Assembly (NCBI GenBank): GCA_028283765.1
Contig: JAPWJY010000008.1
Location: forward strand, 1,679,001-1,743,000
Length of the DNA: 64,000 nucleotides
Origin: Parvibaculaceae bacterium
GTDB lineage: Bacteria; Pseudomonadota; Alphaproteobacteria; Parvibaculales; Parvibaculaceae
Direction: 5' to 3'
This document shows, piece by piece, positions 37,823 through 47,934 of this stretch. Position 1 is the first letter of the stretch. Each line of letters opens with the position of its first letter. The translations under genes and the position numbers were made by a program. The notes beneath the pieces were generated by a model. The model did not search any database. It worked only from the letters and a program-made list of their open reading frames with translations, and had not been told where the DNA came from.

Positions 37823-37860
37823 TCAAGATTCCCTGAAGCGGTTTCCCTTCAAGGCGGCGC

Positions 37861-37890
37861 ACTATAGACGCGACTCGCAAAGAAAGGCAA
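37861..37890 (-). promoter_or_regulatory. Promoter of tRNA-Pro
   Basis: On the minus strand TTGCCT (37890-37885) and TATAGT (37866-37861) are separated by 18 bases, placing transcription start about 30 bases before the tRNA. Confidence 0.6.
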
Positions 37891-37977
37891 CGGCGGAAAC
37901 TTAAGAATTCTCAAGGGCTTCAGAGATATCTCAAAGGTAACGGAAACCTGCGATCCCAAAGGAAGCCAACACCTGAT

Positions 37978-38469
37978 TTATCGCTCCGGCAGGCTGCGCG
38001 CAGCGCTGGCCCGCCCCCGGTCGAGTTCGACTTTCAGGGTTTTGAGCTGATCGATAACACGCCCGATGACGGCACTGCTACCCACCGCCGCCGACACCGT
38101 GACGGCCGGTGCGCTGCTTCGCCTGGGGCTTGGAACCGGCGCCTCCTCGGAACGGACGGCCTCCTTCACGAGGGTCAACGCCGCCGTATCCGCGATGCCC
38201 CGCCCCGTCTCCGAAACGAATTTGGCGCCATGCTCGCGGAACACTTTCTGCACGCCGCGGATGGTGAAGCCATTGCTGTAGAGCAGCGCGCGGACGCCGC
38301 GCAGCAGGTCCACATCCTCGGGCCTGTAATAGCGCCGGCCGCCGCCCCGCTTCATCGGACGAATCTGCGTGAACTTGCTTTCCCAAAAACGCAGCACATG
38401 CTGGGGCACATCGAGTTCCTCGGCGACCTCGCTGATGGTTCTGAATGCCTCGCGTGACTTTTGTGCCAA
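37978..38469 (-). CDS. MerR-family regulator downstream of ihfA
   Basis: A 163-residue DNA-binding protein with an N-terminal MerR helix-turn-helix ([20 protein letters not shown] at 11-30; [13 protein letters not shown] after it) and a low-complexity Ala/Ser/Pro-rich centre. It has no metal-binding cysteines, so it is not a metal sensor. In alphaproteobacteria this gene regularly follows ihfA, and its targets are mostly unknown. It appears to start with TTG after AAGGAA; no ATG is available near the family N-terminus. Confidence 0.88.
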   Translation of the reverse strand: MAQKSREAFRTISEVAEELDVPQHVLRFWESKFTQIRPMKRGGGRRYYRPEDVDLLRGVRALLYSNGFTIRGVQKVFREHGAKFVSETGRGIADTAALTLVKEAVRSEEAPVPSPRRSSAPAVTVSAAVGSSAVIGRVIDQLKTLKVELDRGRASAARSLPER

Positions 38470-38530
38470 AAATCAATTCCTTACCCGATATTTCTGATTT
38501 CTTATCTCAGAAAAATGCAATAGCCGGTGC

Positions 38531-38848
38531 CTAATCAAGGGCATGAGGCTTGCCGGTCAGATCCTTGTTGATGCGATGCTTGAGGACGTGGCTCGGCCGG
38601 AACACCAGCACGCGGCGCGGCTTGATCGGCACTTCCTTGCCCGTCTTGGGATTGCGGCCCATACGGCCGCCCTTCTGGCGCACGGAAAAGGAACCAAAGG
38701 AAGAGAGTTTGACCGCCTCGCCGCGAACGAGGCACTCGGAGATACGGTCGAGCACAACCTCGACAAGCTGGGCGGATTCATGACGCGACAGGCCTACCTC
38801 CTGGTAGACTGCCTCGCTCAGATGCGCCCGCGTTAATGTATCCCCCAT
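38531..38848 (-). CDS. ihfA: Integration host factor alpha subunit
   Basis: DNA-bending nucleoid protein that works as a heterodimer with IHF beta. The 105-residue protein shows [15 protein letters not shown] and the beta-arm segment [18 protein letters not shown]. The ATG with GGGGGCGAG upstream was chosen; a longer frame has no support. It lies between fabH (145 bases upstream) and merR in the conserved alphaproteobacterial order. Confidence 0.95.
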   Translation of the reverse strand: MGDTLTRAHLSEAVYQEVGLSRHESAQLVEVVLDRISECLVRGEAVKLSSFGSFSVRQKGGRMGRNPKTGKEVPIKPRRVLVFRPSHVLKHRINKDLTGKPHALD

Positions 38849-38993
38849 CTCGCCCCCATAGCTGTTGTCTCCGCCCAGCGGAGACAAAAAGGTAAGCCGC
38901 ACGGAGAAAGCCGTCAATATCAAAGGGATGGGTGATCTTCTTAACTGCTCACCCAAGCGGATGCGCCGGGGCGGCAGATGTCAGGTGGCCACC

Positions 38994-39971
38994 TTACCAG
39001 CGCAGCAGGACCGAGCCCCATGTAAAGCCACCACCCATTGCCTCTAAAAGCAATAGATCTCCGCGCTTTACGCGACCATCCTTAACTGCCACATCAAGAG
39101 CGAGCGGCACCGAGGCGGCCGAAGTGTTGCCGTGCCGGTCAACGGTAAAGACAACCTTTTCAGGGGCAAGGCCGATTTTCTTCGCCGTGCCGTCGAGAAT
39201 GCGCCGGTTAGCCTGATGCGGGATGAACCAGTCAATATCATCCGCGCTGAGCCCCGTGGCGGCCAGCGCCTCCTTGATGGCATCGGCGATGTTGGTCACG
39301 GCATGGCGGAAAACGTCCCGCCCTTCCATGCGCACATGGCCGACCGTCCCTGTGCGGGAGGGGCCGCCATCGACGTGGAGCTTATCCTGATAACGACCGT
39401 CGGAATGGAGATGGCAGGTGAGGATGCCCCGGTCATGGATCGTGCCCTCGCCTTCACCCGCCCGCACGATGACCGCGCCCGCACCATCGCCGAACAGCAC
39501 GCAGGTGCCCCGATCGGTCCAGTCGAGCAACCGCGAGAAGGTTTCAGCGCCAATGACCAGAATGGTGCGGGCCTGGCGCGCCTTGATGAAGGTGTCGGCG
39601 ATGGTCAGCGCATAAACGAAGCCGGAGCAAACCGCCTGAATATCGAAGGCCGCCCCGTGCTTCAGCCCCAGCCGGGCCTGAACGGCGGTGGCGGTGGCGG
39701 GAAAGGTCAGGTCCGGCGTGGTCGTCGCCAGGATGATCAGATCGATCTCCTGCGCGTCGATCCCGGCGTCGGCAATGGCCGCCTCGGCAGCCTTCAGCGC
39801 CAGATCGGAAGTGAATTCATCGTCGGCGGCGATATGGCGCTCGCGGATACCGGTACGCTCGACGATCCAGTCGTCCGTGGTATCGACGATCCTGGACATA
39901 TCGTCATTGGTGAGCGTCCGGGAGGGCAGATAACTGCCGCAACCGATGACCAGACTACGGGGAACTGTCAC
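38994..39971 (-). CDS. fabH: 3-oxoacyl-ACP synthase III (KAS III)
   Basis: Starts fatty-acid synthesis by condensing acetyl-CoA with malonyl-ACP. The 325-residue protein has the catalytic triad Cys115 (AVCSGF), His252 (PHQANRR) and Asn282 (HGNTSA). It begins with GTG whose bases overlap the plsX stop (GTGA), so the two genes are translationally coupled. Confidence 0.96.
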   Translation of the reverse strand: MTVPRSLVIGCGSYLPSRTLTNDDMSRIVDTTDDWIVERTGIRERHIAADDEFTSDLALKAAEAAIADAGIDAQEIDLIILATTTPDLTFPATATAVQARLGLKHGAAFDIQAVCSGFVYALTIADTFIKARQARTILVIGAETFSRLLDWTDRGTCVLFGDGAGAVIVRAGEGEGTIHDRGILTCHLHSDGRYQDKLHVDGGPSRTGTVGHVRMEGRDVFRHAVTNIADAIKEALAATGLSADDIDWFIPHQANRRILDGTAKKIGLAPEKVVFTVDRHGNTSAASVPLALDVAVKDGRVKRGDLLLLEAMGGGFTWGSVLLRW

Positions 39972-41071
39972 GACAGGGCAACCTCGGGTGGTTCGGTAAC
40001 ATCAGCGGCCTTCCGGCCCGCCTCGGCTCCCGGCGCCATGAAGCGCTCGCGAAAGCCGGTCAGGAGATCGAGATCGGTCCGGATCTTGCCAAGCAGATTG
40101 GCAGACGCCACATCGATGGCGACATCGATGGCGGCGGCATAGCCGATGCCGTCCGTGCCGCCATGGCTTTTCACGACAAGGCCATCAAGCCCCAGAAAGA
40201 CGCCGCCATTCGACGCGCGCGGGTCCATCTTGGCGCGCAGCGTCTTGAAGGCGCCCTGAGCGAAGACATAACCGATCTTGGCGAAGAAGGAGCGGCTGAT
40301 CGCCTGGCTCAGATATTCACCCACCTGGCGGGCTGTGCCCTCGGCGGTTTTCAGAGCGATATTTCCCGTAAATCCGTCGGTCACGACCACATCGACCGTG
40401 CCCTTGCCCAGATCGTCGCCCTCGACGAAACCATGGAAGATGATGGGCAGGCTCGACTCCCGCAGCATCTGGGCGGCGAGCTTCACGGACTCCGTGCCCT
40501 TGACCTCCTCCTGCCCGATATTGAGCAGGCCCACGGTCGGCTTTTCAATGTTGAAGATCACGCGCGCATAGGCCTCGCCCATGACCGCGAACTGGACGAG
40601 CTGGAAGGCATGGGGCCCGATGGTCGCCCCCACATCCAGCACCACGCTCTCGCCGCGGAGAGTGGGCCAGAGCGCCGCGATGGCCGGGCGCTCGACATTG
40701 GGCATGGTCTTGAGAATGACCTTGGCCATCGCCATCAGCGCGCCGGTGTTGCCCGCCGAGACGGCAACGCCCGCCCGGCCCTGCTTCACCGCGTCGATGG
40801 CCTTCCACATGCTCGATGTGCGCCGGCCGCGCCGGAGCGCCTGGCTCGGCTTGTCGTCCATGGAAATGGAAACGTCGGTATGTTCAAAGGTGCTGGCCGC
40901 CGCGACCCGCGGATGCTTGAGCAGGATCGGCTCGACAATGGCACGGTCGCCGAAGATCAAAAAACGGACGTCGGGATGCCGGACCGAGGCAATGTCGGCA
41001 CCGCTGATAACGGTTTCCGGACCAAAATCGCCCCCCATGCCGTCAAGCGCCACTGTGAGTTCAGCAACCAA
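39968..41071 (-). CDS. plsX: Phosphate acyltransferase PlsX
   Basis: Makes acyl-phosphate from acyl-ACP for phospholipid synthesis. The 367-residue protein has the N-terminal [12 protein letters not shown] at 8-19, [14 protein letters not shown] and the C-terminal [15 protein letters not shown]. The start is a TTG seven codons before the conserved ALDGMGG; no ATG is in frame close by, so the exact start is uncertain. It is followed by fabH with a 4-base overlap. Confidence 0.95.
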   Translation of the reverse strand: MVAELTVALDGMGGDFGPETVISGADIASVRHPDVRFLIFGDRAIVEPILLKHPRVAAASTFEHTDVSISMDDKPSQALRRGRRTSSMWKAIDAVKQGRAGVAVSAGNTGALMAMAKVILKTMPNVERPAIAALWPTLRGESVVLDVGATIGPHAFQLVQFAVMGEAYARVIFNIEKPTVGLLNIGQEEVKGTESVKLAAQMLRESSLPIIFHGFVEGDDLGKGTVDVVVTDGFTGNIALKTAEGTARQVGEYLSQAISRSFFAKIGYVFAQGAFKTLRAKMDPRASNGGVFLGLDGLVVKSHGGTDGIGYAAAIDVAIDVASANLLGKIRTDLDLLTGFRERFMAPGAEAGRKAADVTEPPEVALS

Positions 41072-41230
41072 CCTGTCTCTCGCTCCCTGCGCGTAAGCCC
41101 CTGCGTGTTAGAAACGCGCCCCGAACATAACGGTTTCAGGGCCGGAAACAACAATTTACCCCGTTCGCGGCTCCAGGGCACGGCGAGCCGCCAGCCCCTG
41201 GCCGGATTTAGGCTGGTTGCCGCCGGAAAC

Positions 41231-41743
41231 TCAAAGCTTCCCCTCCGGCGGGGTCTCAAGACTGAAGTCCGCCCCCGGCGCGCGGGGATAGGGGTTCATC
41301 AGCAGGGCGAGCTGTTCGGCGATGGCCTCGCCCATGTCGATTCGACCGTTATACATGGGTTCGGGCGGGTCTTCGGCATCCAGGTCGAAGACGATCTCCC
41401 GCTCCTCGTTGCGCTGGCGGCGGCGCTCGTCGCGCTCGATCAGATCCTCGGGCAGGAAATGCAGCTTCACCGCTTCGTCGATGGTTTCGGCCACCGGCTC
41501 AAGGGTGACGACGCAGGATTGCACCAGCGCGGCCTTGAGGGTGCCTTCGAGCGTCAGACCGTGCTTGCGCCATGGCCTGACCTGCCCCCTGAAATGCAAG
41601 GCCGTCAGATCGACCAGCCCCAGCCGGTCAGCAAGCGCCGCGCGCTCCCCGGCCGTGGGCGCGAGATCGACGGTGCGGCCGGTCGGCGGAATCTCCTCGG
41701 CCGCGATTTCACGGCTGAATTCGGGTTCAGGATCGCCTTGCAT
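41231..41743 (-). CDS. YceD/DUF177 family protein
   Basis: A 170-residue protein of the YceD family, whose members are linked to 23S rRNA accumulation in plants and bacteria. The conserved motif here is VQSCVVTLEPVAETIDE near 90-106; most of the remaining zinc-like cysteines of some relatives are absent. GAGG precedes the ATG. The next gene is plsX, 160 bases downstream; rpmF, the usual partner in other phyla, is missing. Confidence 0.88.
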   Translation of the reverse strand: MQGDPEPEFSREIAAEEIPPTGRTVDLAPTAGERAALADRLGLVDLTALHFRGQVRPWRKHGLTLEGTLKAALVQSCVVTLEPVAETIDEAVKLHFLPEDLIERDERRRQRNEEREIVFDLDAEDPPEPMYNGRIDMGEAIAEQLALLMNPYPRAPGADFSLETPPEGKL

Positions 41744-41756
41744 GAAAGACCTCGAC

Positions 41757-42311
41757 TCAGGCAACAGGAAGCGGCAGCGGAGCGAAGTGGAATTTGCCCG
41801 CCAGCATGTCCGCAAAAGGCTGCTTCTCCATCAGGGCAGCGCTGGCGCGGGCATAATCCGCAATGGCCTCGCTGCCGTCCGGCCCCTCACCAGCCTTGAG
41901 GCCAGGAAACAGATTGCGCCGAATCGCTGCGACGAGTTCATCGGGCTGCGGGGCCGCGAGTCCCGCGTCATAGGCCTCGACGCGGCCATAAAAGGCGGAG
42001 GCCATGGTCTTGATCTTCTTGCCGACCGACATGTCGCCAATGCCGATCTCGCGCAGGGACTCGTCCATGTCCAGAAACAGGGCATCGAGCAGCGCCGTGC
42101 CGTAGGCCTTGCCCTCCTCACCCTCGCTTTTGAGACGAAAAAGCGCCAGAAAGACGTGCAGGACAAGCATGTCGAAGCGACCGTCAAGCGTGTCGGCCAC
42201 GCCTGCGTTACGATAGAATTCGGGGGACCGGGCCTGCGCCACAAGCGCCCGGTAGGCGCTCAGCGCCGCCTCGCGCCCGTCGTTACGCCCAAAGAATCGT
42301 TTGAAGATCAT
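41757..42311 (-). CDS. Ubiquinol-cytochrome c chaperone family protein
   Basis: A 184-residue protein with the CBP3/UQCC1-type domain: YRALVAQARSPEFYRNAGVADTLDGRFDMLVLHVFL-like sequence near 19-54 and MSVGKKIKTMASAFYGRV near 93-110. In mitochondria the relatives help translation and assembly of cytochrome b; bacterial members are assumed to assist bc1 assembly. It lies 13 bases before the YceD gene and is divergent from bamE. Confidence 0.9.
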   Translation of the reverse strand: MIFKRFFGRNDGREAALSAYRALVAQARSPEFYRNAGVADTLDGRFDMLVLHVFLALFRLKSEGEEGKAYGTALLDALFLDMDESLREIGIGDMSVGKKIKTMASAFYGRVEAYDAGLAAPQPDELVAAIRRNLFPGLKAGEGPDGSEAIADYARASAALMEKQPFADMLAGKFHFAPLPLPVA

Positions 42312-42439
42312 CGCCCCGCTCCTGGCTCACAGCGCTCCCGTACGGCGTCGCGCCCGGTGCATATTGAATTTACAGCCGGACAAGGGTAGGTCAACGGATG
42401 GAAAGACTTGTCGATGACGCCTTCAGGGAGCATCCCAGC

Positions 42440-43024
42440 ATGATTTCGACCCCTTCACGCGCCGGAAGACGGGCCCGCGCCGGAACACCGGCCCGGACAT
42501 GCGCCCGGAGCCGTGTCCAGTCAAGGGCCATGCTGTCGGCGGCCCTGTTCGCGGTGATGGGCCTTGCCCTGCCTGCCTGCACCCCGGTTATCGTGGAGCA
42601 TGGCTACGTATTCGACGCCAAGGATGTGGAAAAGGTCAAGGTCGGCGACCCGCAGGCGCAGGTGCTCAGAGATCTGGGCTCGCCCTCCACGGTTTCGACC
42701 ATCGAGGGACAGTCCTGGTTCTACATGTCCAGCACCGTCAAGACCTATGCCTGGTATCCGCCCGAGGAGATCGACCGCAAGGTGATGGCGGTCTATTTCG
42801 ACAAGAATGAAGCAGTCGAGCGGGTTGCCTTCTATGGCCTGAAGGACGGTCAGGTGGTCGATTTCGTCACCCGCACGACGCCGACACGCGGCAAGGAGCT
42901 GACCGTCATCCAGCAGCTTTTCTCCAACGTCGGCAAATTCAACAACGCCACCAACAGCGGCGCCAAGGGCGCGACGCTGCCGGGCGCAGGCGGCGCCAGC
43001 GGCGCGGGCAGTTCGGGGTATTAA
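42440..43024 (+). CDS. bamE: Outer membrane assembly lipoprotein BamE (SmpA/OmlA)
   Basis: Lipoprotein of the BAM complex in the inner leaflet of the outer membrane. The lipobox LPAC puts the lipidated residue at Cys47 with the chosen start; the hydrophobic h-region is MLSAALFAVMGLAL. The SmpA domain follows (GDPQAQVLRDLGSPSTVS, SWFYMSS). The C-terminus is Gly/Ala/Ser-rich. Three ATGs are in frame (42398, 42440, 42530); 42440 has AGGGAG upstream, although its Arg-rich n-region is long and 42530 gives a more normal signal peptide. Confidence 0.9.
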   Translation: MISTPSRAGRRARAGTPARTCARSRVQSRAMLSAALFAVMGLALPACTPVIVEHGYVFDAKDVEKVKVGDPQAQVLRDLGSPSTVSTIEGQSWFYMSSTVKTYAWYPPEEIDRKVMAVYFDKNEAVERVAFYGLKDGQVVDFVTRTTPTRGKELTVIQQLFSNVGKFNNATNSGAKGATLPGAGGASGAGSSGY

Positions 43025-43054
43025 TCCCCGGTTCCGGCATATGCCGCTCCAGAA

Positions 43055-43088
43055 AAAAGCCCCGCGAAATCGTTCTCGCGGGGCTTTT
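43055..43088. terminator. Bidirectional terminator between bamE and hppA
   Basis: Stem GCCCCGCGA / TCGCGGGGC (43059-43067 with 43076-43084) bordered by AAAA on the left and TTTT on the right, serving both convergent genes. Confidence 0.9.
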
Positions 43089-43104
43089 CATCTGATGAAG
43101 CCGG

Positions 43105-45228
43105 TTACATCACGCCGGCATGGGCCAGCACGGCCAGCAGCAGCAGCGCGACGATATTGGTGATCTTGATCATCGGATTGACGGCGGGCCCCGCCGTGTC
43201 CTTGTAGGGATCGCCGACCGTATCGCCAGTCACAGCCGCCTTGTGGGCATCGGAGCCCTTGCCGCCGTAATGGCCGTCCTCGATATATTTCTTGGCGTTA
43301 TCCCATGCGCCGCCGCCCGCCGTCATGGAAAGCGCGACGAAGAGACCGGTGATGATGACGCCGAGCAGCATCGCGCCCACCGAAGAGAAAGCCGCCGACT
43401 TGCCCGCGATCGCCAGAATGACGAAATAGAGCACGATCGGCGAGAGCACCGGCAGCAGCGAGGGAATGATCATTTCCTTGATCGCCGCCCTGGTCAGCAT
43501 ATCGACGGCCCGGGCATAGTCGGGCTTCGAGGTGCCGGCCATGATGCCGGGATCGGCCTTGAACTGGCGGCGCACCTCCTCAACGACGGAGCCTGCGGCG
43601 CGCCCCACCGCCGTCATGCCCATGGCTCCGAAGAGATAGGGCAGCATGCCGCCGACCAGCAGACCCACGACCACGAACGGATTCGAGAGCGAGAAGTCCG
43701 CCACCACTCCGCTGAAATAAGGGAAGAGGTCCGGCGAGGCCGAGAAATAGGTGAGGTCCTGCGTATAGGCGGAGAACAGCACCAGCGCGCCAAGCCCCGC
43801 CGAACCAATGGCGTAGCCCTTGGTCACGGCCTTCGTCGTATTACCCACAGCGTCGAGCGCATCGGTGGTCTTGCGCACCTCGGCGGGCAGATCCGCCATC
43901 TCGGCAATGCCACCCGCATTGTCCGTGACCGGGCCAAAAGCGTCGAGCGCCACAACCATGCCCGCCAGCGCCAGCATGGTGGTGACCGCGATGGCGATGC
44001 CGAACAGACCGGCCAGCGAATAGGTGACCAGAATGCCGACGACGATGATGATCGCGGGAAGCGCCGTGGCCTCAAGCGAGATGGCCAGTCCCTGGATGAC
44101 ATTGGTGCCATGCCCCGTCACCGAGGCCGCGGCGATGCTCTTGACCGGGCGGAAATTGACGCCGGTATAATATTCCGTCACCCAGATGATGAGCCCGGTG
44201 ACGGCAAGCCCGGCAACGCCGCAGAAATAGAGCGAGCGCCCGGTGAAGACCGATGAGCCGACCGAGAAAACGGTATCGAGGCCGATGACGTGATCCGTCA
44301 CGAACCAGAGCAGCACCAGCGAGAGCAGAGCCGAGGCAATGAAGCCCTTGTAAAGCGCGCCCATGATATTGTTGCTCGCCCCCAGCCGGACGAAGAAGGT
44401 GCCGATGATGGAGGTCAGGATGCACGAGCCGCCAATGGCCAGCGGATAAAGCATCATATGGGTGGGATCGGCGCTGAAGAAAATCGACGCCAGCACCATG
44501 GTCGCAACGGTCGTCACCGCATAGGTTTCAAAGAGATCGGCGGCCATGCCCGCACAATCGCCAACATTGTCCCCGACATTGTCGGCAATGGTGGCCGGGT
44601 TGCGCGGATCATCCTCGGGGATGCCCGCCTCGACCTTGCCGACCAGATCGCCGCCGACATCGGCGCCCTTGGTGAAGATGCCGCCACCGAGCCTTGCGAA
44701 GATCGAAATGAGCGAGGCGCCGAAGCCGAGCCCGACCAGCGAGTCGATAACGCCGCGCGAACCGGGCACAAGGCCGAAGCCCGCCGTGAGCACCGCGTAA
44801 TAAACGGCGACGGACAGGAGCGCCAGCCCCGCCACCAGCATGCCGGTGACCGCGCCGGAGCGGAAAGCAATGGCAAGCCCCGCCGCAAGGCTGCGCGATG
44901 CGGCCTGGGTCGTGCGCACATTGGCGCGCACCGAGACATTCATGCCGACATAGCCGGCCAGTCCCGACATGGACGCTCCCACCAGAAAGCCGATACCGAC
45001 CTTCAGGGACAGGAGATACGAAACGATGACAAAGATGACGACGCCGACGATGGCGACTGTTGTATACTGACGATTGAGATAGGCGGCCGCTCCCTCCTGA
45101 ATGGCGGCCGCAATCTCCTGCATCCGCGCATTCCCCGGATCAGCCGCAAGCACCGACCGGATCGCCCAGACACCATAGAGAATGGCGATCAGCCCGCAGC
45201 CGATGATAGCCCACAATACTGTGCTCAT
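43105..45228 (-). CDS. hppA: Membrane-bound proton-pumping pyrophosphatase
   Basis: Couples PPi hydrolysis to proton pumping across the inner membrane. The 707-residue protein has about 16 membrane segments and the substrate motifs [20 protein letters not shown] and [19 protein letters not shown]. The Lys in [16 protein letters not shown] at the family's cation-selectivity site marks the K+-independent subtype. AAGGAAA precedes the ATG. It is the last gene of a long minus-strand stretch; its leader (45229-45442) has no recognised motif. Confidence 0.96.
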   Translation of the reverse strand: MSTVLWAIIGCGLIAILYGVWAIRSVLAADPGNARMQEIAAAIQEGAAAYLNRQYTTVAIVGVVIFVIVSYLLSLKVGIGFLVGASMSGLAGYVGMNVSVRANVRTTQAASRSLAAGLAIAFRSGAVTGMLVAGLALLSVAVYYAVLTAGFGLVPGSRGVIDSLVGLGFGASLISIFARLGGGIFTKGADVGGDLVGKVEAGIPEDDPRNPATIADNVGDNVGDCAGMAADLFETYAVTTVATMVLASIFFSADPTHMMLYPLAIGGSCILTSIIGTFFVRLGASNNIMGALYKGFIASALLSLVLLWFVTDHVIGLDTVFSVGSSVFTGRSLYFCGVAGLAVTGLIIWVTEYYTGVNFRPVKSIAAASVTGHGTNVIQGLAISLEATALPAIIIVVGILVTYSLAGLFGIAIAVTTMLALAGMVVALDAFGPVTDNAGGIAEMADLPAEVRKTTDALDAVGNTTKAVTKGYAIGSAGLGALVLFSAYTQDLTYFSASPDLFPYFSGVVADFSLSNPFVVVGLLVGGMLPYLFGAMGMTAVGRAAGSVVEEVRRQFKADPGIMAGTSKPDYARAVDMLTRAAIKEMIIPSLLPVLSPIVLYFVILAIAGKSAAFSSVGAMLLGVIITGLFVALSMTAGGGAWDNAKKYIEDGHYGGKGSDAHKAAVTGDTVGDPYKDTAGPAVNPMIKITNIVALLLLAVLAHAGVM

Positions 45229-45442
45229 TTTTTTTCCTTGTTCGTTGACGGACAGTCCAGAAGGGAATGACGCACAAGAACAAGCTCCCGGAACAAGCGC
45301 CGGAATGGACCGTTCTCCCCCTCCTCCTCACGCATACAAGTCAAAAACGATCACAACGATGCCAAACGAAAACAGGGAACGCAACCAGCGTTCCCCGTCT
45401 GACAGTCCGCAAGCCTGTCCCGCAGGCACAAAAAAGATGCAG

Positions 45443-45805
45443 CTATTCCTCGTGCCAGCCGTTCACATACATGCAATTCTCGATCACGGCGTCGCGCGAA
45501 CCACGATTGGCATCAACGGTGGCATAGCGCGGCGGCACGAAAAAACCCGCGTTCCAGCGGCACCGCGTCTGGCCATGATATTTGTAACATTCGCGCCAGC
45601 CGGGCCGGTAGCCGCCTGCATCCACCATGGTGGTGACAAGGTTGGGGGTAACCCGCTGGTAGGCATAGGCGCGGCACTGGCTCAAAGTGGCGTCACGCTC
45701 TACCGGCGTTGCCCCGGGCTTGACCCATGTCGTGCAACCAGCGAGCAGAACCAACAGGAAGAGACCGGAAACAATCGGCTTCACGAAGGATAACGACTGG
45801 TTCAT
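45443..45805 (-). CDS. Small hypothetical lipoprotein
   Basis: A 120-residue exported protein not recognised by family. The signal peptide ends in the lipobox LLAGC, so Cys24 is the lipidation site. The mature part is polar with five further cysteines (SQCRAY, ECYKY, TRCRWNAG, ENCMYV), possibly forming disulfides in the periplasm. The sequence ARCRW-type pattern with W and Y resembles small periplasmic proteins of alphaproteobacteria without known role. Confidence 0.75.
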   Translation of the reverse strand: MNQSLSFVKPIVSGLFLLVLLAGCTTWVKPGATPVERDATLSQCRAYAYQRVTPNLVTTMVDAGGYRPGWRECYKYHGQTRCRWNAGFFVPPRYATVDANRGSRDAVIENCMYVNGWHEE

Positions 45806-45932
45806 CGAAATGAATTTCCTCTAAATCAGGACCGCGAGCTATCAGGAAAAGATGAAGCTTGAATGACGCAAAATAGCTTTTGCACGCCTCTTTCTCAAGG
45901 CGACCCATCTGGAGTGGAAGCTGTTCCAGCCT

Positions 45933-46934
45933 TCAGAAATGGGTATATCCCGCATGTGCGAAGGAAACTTCCGTCCCCGACCCATCCACGAACACAGGCC
46001 CCTCGCCGCTCGCCACGCCGATGCGGGTGACGGCAAGGCCGCAGTTGAGCGCCGCCGCCTCGACCCGTGTGCGGTCCGCCCGAGACGCGGTGAACAAAAG
46101 CTCATAATCGTCGCCGCCAGTCAGCGCCCGCTCGAAACGGGACGGATCGAGCGCGATGGCGGCGCGAACGCCGGGAGAAAGCGGCACGGCCTCAAGCTCG
46201 ATGCGCGCGCCCACTCCTGAAACCCGGCAGAGATGACCAAGATCGGCCACCAGCCCGTCCGAAATGTCGAGTCCGGCCGTCGCCAGCCCGCGCAGCGCCA
46301 GCCCGAATGCGATCCGGGGTTCCGGCAACCGGTAGCGCAGGGCGAGCGCCGCCCCAAGGTCCGCGTCCAGCCCCGGCAACAGATCCTGCGCGGCGAGGAG
46401 GCCGAGCGCGCCCTCGCCGATGGTGCCCGTGACATAGATGTCGTCGCCCTCGTCCGCGCCGCCGCGCCGGATTACGCGGCCCGAGGGCACCTCGCCGATA
46501 GCGGTCAGGGAATAGGTGGCGGGGCCCGGCGTCGCCACCGTGTCCCCGCCCCACAGATGAAGGCCGAAGCGGCGCTGGTCCTCGGCAAGCCCTCGCGCGA
46601 AGGCGCGCATGCCGGCATAGTCCATGGCCCGTGGAAAGGCGGCGGTCAGCAGATAGCCCACGGGCCGGGCGCCCTTGGCGGCCAGATCGGACAGGTTCAC
46701 CCGCAACAGCTTGCGCGCGACCAGATCAGCGGAATCGCCAGCCAGAAAATGGACGCCCTCGACGATGGCGTCCATCGTCAGCACCAGTTCATGGCCCGCC
46801 GACGGCGTATAGGTGGCCGCGTCATCCTCCAGCCCATAGGCGCCACCGGCCCCCGCCGCCAGAGGCGCGAACAGTTCCTCGATGAGGGTGAACTCGTCGG
46901 GCCGGTCGCCATCGGAAGGGGTGTGTTCAGCCAT
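45933..46934 (-). CDS. thiL: Thiamine-monophosphate kinase
   Basis: Phosphorylates thiamine monophosphate to the active cofactor thiamine diphosphate. The 333-residue AIR-synthase-fold protein has LEDDAATYTP, MDAIVEGVHFLAGDS, LWGGDTVATPGP and ALTGGDDYELLF. It is the last of the riboflavin/nusB block; its ATG is 38 bases after the nusB stop. Confidence 0.95.
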   Translation of the reverse strand: MAEHTPSDGDRPDEFTLIEELFAPLAAGAGGAYGLEDDAATYTPSAGHELVLTMDAIVEGVHFLAGDSADLVARKLLRVNLSDLAAKGARPVGYLLTAAFPRAMDYAGMRAFARGLAEDQRRFGLHLWGGDTVATPGPATYSLTAIGEVPSGRVIRRGGADEGDDIYVTGTIGEGALGLLAAQDLLPGLDADLGAALALRYRLPEPRIAFGLALRGLATAGLDISDGLVADLGHLCRVSGVGARIELEAVPLSPGVRAAIALDPSRFERALTGGDDYELLFTASRADRTRVEAAALNCGLAVTRIGVASGEGPVFVDGSGTEVSFAHAGYTHF

Positions 46935-46971
46935 GGGAATATTCTGGGACGGGATGGCCCGAAGTCCAGCC

Positions 46972-47466
46972 CTACTTCAGTTCGCCAACGCGAATGTCGC
47001 GGCCGACCCGGTCGATGACCGCATTGACGACCGCGGGCTCCTCGCCGGTGAAGAAGGCATGGGCAATGTCGACATATTCATTGATGACGACCTTGGCGGG
47101 CACGTCCCGGCAGCGCTGCATCTCATAAACGCCCGCCCGCAGAATAGCGCGCAGAATGGAATCGAGGCGCGAGAGGGTCCAGCCCCTGGCCAGCGCCGCG
47201 TCGATGCGCGGGTCGATCTCAAGCTGTTCGCGGACCACGCCCTTGAGCAGGTCGGTGAAATGGGCGACATCGGTTTCCGGATGAGGCTCGCCTTCCTCGT
47301 CCATACCGGGGAAGCGCTCGATGACGAACTCATCGATCACGTCGCCGACATCGGTGCCCGCAATATCCATCTGGTAGAGCGCCTGAACGGCGGCCATGCG
47401 GGCGGCCCGGCGGGCTTCGGTGCGGGACCGGTTCCGGGCCGGGGGCGTGGTGGGCTGTGACGACAA
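46972..47466 (-). CDS. nusB: Transcription antitermination factor NusB
   Basis: RNA-binding helical protein that acts with NusE in rRNA antitermination. The 164-residue protein has ARMAAVQALYQMDI near 21-34 and KVVINEYVDIAHAFF with VNAVIDRVGRDIR at the C-terminus. It starts with TTG and a good GAGGG site, 10 bases after ribH. Confidence 0.94.
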   Translation of the reverse strand: MSSQPTTPPARNRSRTEARRAARMAAVQALYQMDIAGTDVGDVIDEFVIERFPGMDEEGEPHPETDVAHFTDLLKGVVREQLEIDPRIDAALARGWTLSRLDSILRAILRAGVYEMQRCRDVPAKVVINEYVDIAHAFFTGEEPAVVNAVIDRVGRDIRVGELK

Positions 47467-47475
47467 AATTTTCCC

Positions 47476-47934
47476 TCAAACCCCGAATGCGATTTTCAAT
47501 GCGACCATGTCGAGGCAGGCCGCCGCCGCGCCGCCGCCCTTGTTCTTCTGGTCGACCCGCGCCCGCGCCCAGGCCTGGGACTCATTTTCCACTGTCTGGA
47601 TGCCATTGCCGAGCGGCACGGAGAAATCGACGGCGAGATCCATCAGCTTGCGCGCGCTTTCGTTCGAGACGATATCGTAATGGGTGGTCTCGCCGCGAAT
47701 GACGCAACCGAGCGCAATCACACCATCGTAAAGCGTCGCATCCTCGTCGAGGTCCATGGCATCGATGGCATATTTCATGGCCGATGGAATTTCGAGCACG
47801 CCCGGCACCGCGACCCGGTCATAGGTCGCGCCACGCGCCTCAAGCTCGGCAATCGCGCCCTTGACCAGCTCGTCGGCGAGCTTTTCATAGAACCGCGCCT
47901 CGATGATCAGGATATGGGCCTGAAACTCGCTCAA
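47476..47934 (-). CDS. ribH: 6,7-dimethyl-8-ribityllumazine synthase
   Basis: Penultimate step of riboflavin synthesis, condensing 3,4-dihydroxy-2-butanone 4-phosphate with the ribitylamino-pyrimidine. The 152-residue protein has VPGVLEIPSAMKYA near 43-56, the catalytic segment GCVIRGETTHYDIV and VENESQAWARA. It starts with TTG that overlaps the stop of the preceding gene (TTGA). Confidence 0.95.
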   Translation of the reverse strand: MSEFQAHILIIEARFYEKLADELVKGAIAELEARGATYDRVAVPGVLEIPSAMKYAIDAMDLDEDATLYDGVIALGCVIRGETTHYDIVSNESARKLMDLAVDFSVPLGNGIQTVENESQAWARARVDQKNKGGGAAAACLDMVALKIAFGV